Shown here in pieces: positions 4,870 to 5,919 of a stretch of 5,919 bases of DNA; position 1 is the stretch's first letter; the number at the start of each line of letters is the position of its first letter. The stretch comes from JAKSSM01 sp045629065. GTDB lineage: Bacteria; Bacillota; Clostridia; Peptostreptococcales; Anaerovoracaceae. The translations under genes and the position numbers were made by a program. The notes beneath the pieces are model-generated. The model made no database searches, was not told the origin of the DNA, and saw only the letters and a program-made list of their open reading frames with translations. Location of the stretch: positions 1-5,919 of the forward strand of contig JAZQQK010000001.1 in the NCBI GenBank assembly GCA_045629065.1, read 5' to 3'.

Positions 4870-5691
4870 ATGGAAGACATACGTGATTTATTTGAAAATG
4901 GAAGTAATAAAGCCACTTTTTTCACTTACGAAAATTTGAAACCTATCATCGTCAGCATTTTGATAATCGTTTTAGCCTTCGTGCTTTGGAAGATTTTCAA
5001 AAGAATCATAAGCAAGTATTTTGGAAAGCGTGATGACCGTAAAGCCAAAACCGCATCCAATGTGATTGGAAGCACATTGAAATATTTGCTCATCGTGCTT
5101 TGCGTTTTGACAGTGCTCGATGTGAATGGTGTAAATATCACGTCGCTTGTGACAGGCCTCGGAATCGTCGGCATCGTTGTCGGCCTTGCAGTACAGGATT
5201 TCCTCCAGGATATAGTTATGGGCTTGCACATTTTAGGCGATGATTTCTTTACTGTCGGCGATGTTATTAAAGTTAACGACATGGAAGGCGTAGTAACTAG
5301 ATTCACTGTTAGAACTACTAAAATCAAAGATATCGCGACTGGCGATATTGTTAGCATTTGCAATAGAGATATAAAGAAAGCTTCGATTGTTTCCGATGAG
5401 CTATACATTAACTTGCCGCTTTCTTATGATGCGGATCCAAAACTCGTAAGAGACGTGCTTACAGAATTTGCGAAGAAATTGCAGGCCGAAGACAATATCA
5501 CAGGTGCGAAATTCATGGGAACGAACGAGTTCGGCGATTCAGCGATTAACTATTTGATTCAGATTAACTGCCCAGCGCAGACTAAGCGTGCAATCCGCCG
5601 CAAGGCCCTCGGCATGGCTCAGGATGAACTCGCAGCTCACGGTCTCGAGATTCCATTCAACCAATTAGATGTACATTTAGATAAGAATTAG
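4870..5691 (+). CDS. MscS-family small-conductance mechanosensitive ion channel
   Basis: Inner-membrane channel that would open under membrane tension to release solutes during osmotic downshock. An in-frame TTG exists at 4855, but I place the start at the ATG at 4870 because AAAGGA (4859-4864) stands 5 bases before it and the TTG lacks a good site; this gives 273 residues, near the 286 of E. coli MscS. Hydrophobic segments are at about 24-44 and 68-85. The pore helix TM3 (about 89-119) has the small-residue pattern TGLGIVGIVVGLAVQDFL. The beta domain follows with FFTVGDVIKV (126-135) and the closing motif EIPFNQLDVHL (260-270). Two family motifs are altered: the usual IPN(G/S) is ICNRD (163-167), and IPFPQ is IPFNQ. 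Helix 48-62 is rich in basic residues, as expected on the inner side. No accessory domain is fused. Confidence 0.92.
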   Translation: MEDIRDLFENGSNKATFFTYENLKPIIVSILIIVLAFVLWKIFKRIISKYFGKRDDRKAKTASNVIGSTLKYLLIVLCVLTVLDVNGVNITSLVTGLGIVGIVVGLAVQDFLQDIVMGLHILGDDFFTVGDVIKVNDMEGVVTRFTVRTTKIKDIATGDIVSICNRDIKKASIVSDELYINLPLSYDADPKLVRDVLTEFAKKLQAEDNITGAKFMGTNEFGDSAINYLIQINCPAQTKRAIRRKALGMAQDELAAHGLEIPFNQLDVHLDKN

Positions 5692-5707
5692 TATCGTTAT
5701 CTATTAC

Positions 5708-5748
5708 TGTAGCCACGATGGGCTATATTACATTGGCGTTTAGCCAAT
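5708..5748 (+). other. Two hairpins in the leader of the nitroreductase-like gene
   Basis: TAGCC (5710-5714) pairs with GGCTA (5721-5725), extended by one G-T and one T-A pair (arms 5708-5714 and 5721-5727). ATTGGC (5732-5737) pairs with GCCAAT (5743-5748) around the loop GTTTA. No T-run follows either, so they are poor terminators for the MscS transcript. TTGGCGTTTAGCCAA is partly repeated as TTGACGTTTACAAT just downstream (5749-5762). They may be a structured leader or regulator sites. No reliable promoter was found in this gap. Confidence 0.4.
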
Positions 5749-5778
5749 TGACGTTTACAATATTCAGGAGGGGAAACA

Positions 5779-5891
5779 ATGGATAAAACTTTATATGAAG
5801 ATATATTCAAAAGAAAATCATTTCATTTGTTCAGGAATGTTGGTGATGATAAAATTGAAGCAAGCGAACTTGAGGATATCATGAAAGCTTA
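5779..5891 (+). CDS. Nitroreductase-like protein, N-terminal fragment cut by the contig end
   Basis: The 37 readable residues start MDKTLYEDIFKRKSFHLF and continue to ELEDIMKA. The pattern I-x-x-R-K-S-x-x-x-F, then D-K-I-x-x-x-E-L-x-x-I-x-x-A, is that of the N-terminus of flavin (FMN)-dependent nitroreductases, where the R-[RK]-S segment helps bind FMN. The ribosome binding site AGGAGG (5766-5771) lies 7 bases before the ATG and is excellent. The apparent TAA stop at 5890-5892 is formed by genomic TA plus the first A of what looks like a sequencing adapter (5892-5919). The true next codon is probably TAC or TAT (Tyr). This is therefore a partial gene, not a 37-residue peptide or a pseudogene. 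The enzyme's substrate cannot be judged from this much sequence. Confidence 0.6.
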
Positions 5892-5919
5892 AAGTCGGAT
5901 CGTAGCCATGTCGTTCTGT
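5892..5919 (+). other. Probable MGI/BGISEQ sequencing adapter at contig end (not genomic)
   Basis: The last 28 bases start AAGTCGGATCGTAGCC and end TCGTTCTGT. As I remember it, this is identical over its full length to the first 28 bases of the MGI/BGISEQ (DNBSEQ) read-2 adapter. A 28-base match is far beyond chance. Untrimmed reads were evidently assembled into the contig end. Genomic sequence should be taken to stop at about 5891. Confidence 0.93.

Noticed and set aside
4842..4886. 14-codon open frame (ATG at 4842) overlapping the MscS start, possible leader peptide
   Set aside because: Its nearest ribosome binding site (CAGGAG, 4823-4828) is 13 bases away, it is out of frame with MscS, and nothing in its short peptide suggests attenuation.
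4926..5408. Minus-strand open frame of 160 codons inside the MscS gene
   Set aside because: It lies opposite a well-supported channel gene, its composition mirrors the reverse complement of membrane codons, and no start signals were found.
5890..5892. TAA as a true stop giving a 37-residue protein or a nitroreductase pseudogene
   Set aside because: The third base of the stop belongs to the apparent sequencing adapter, so the stop is technical.

Overview
This window looks like the end of a contig from an anaerobic low-to-mid-GC Bacillota (Clostridia-type) genome. The signs are strong AGGAGG-type ribosome binding sites, sigma-A-type promoters, lipoprotein signal peptides, and a group B [FeFe] hydrogenase, a family typical of strict fermentative anaerobes. 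I cannot name genus or species. The last 28 bases (5892-5919) match, as I remember it, the MGI/BGISEQ library adapter. They are therefore probably not genomic, and this points to an assembly from DNBSEQ reads.

Layout. Positions 1-190 form a divergent regulatory region: one promoter points left to a gene outside the window, another points right. Then come a lipoprotein nuclease of the thermonuclease (SNase) family (191-850), an 87-bp gap with two closely related hairpins, a group B1/B3-type monomeric [FeFe] hydrogenase (938-2347), and, 37 bp further on, an unusual SLC1/DAACS-fold transporter (2385-3560). No rightward promoter was seen between the nuclease and the transporter, so these three genes may be co-transcribed. 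A second unit starts at a clear extended -10 promoter (3606-3634), preceded by two adjacent TTTTGCAAAA palindromes. It encodes an acidic lipoprotein of unknown function (3701-4366) and a two-repeat DUF1508/YegP-type protein (4388-4756), and ends at a strong intrinsic terminator (4771-4800). An MscS-family mechanosensitive channel follows (4870-5691, start revised from an upstream TTG). Last is the 5' end of a nitroreductase-like gene (from 5779), cut off by the contig end; its apparent stop codon is created by the adapter.

How the genes may work together. The hydrogenase needs a maturation system (HydE/F/G) that is not in this window, and its exact role (H2 production, uptake or sensing) is not settled for group B enzymes. 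The transporter has lost most residues that bind sodium and acidic substrate in characterised SLC1 proteins, so the usual label 'dicarboxylate/amino acid:cation symporter' should be read with caution. The lipoprotein/DUF1508 pair and the MscS channel suggest envelope and stress functions, but nothing ties them to the hydrogenase. I found no CRISPR array, tRNA, rRNA, insertion sequence or phage gene, and no evidence of a wholly new multi-gene system. The most unusual items are the divergent transporter, the twin hairpins before the hydrogenase, the tandem palindromes, and the adapter-made stop.
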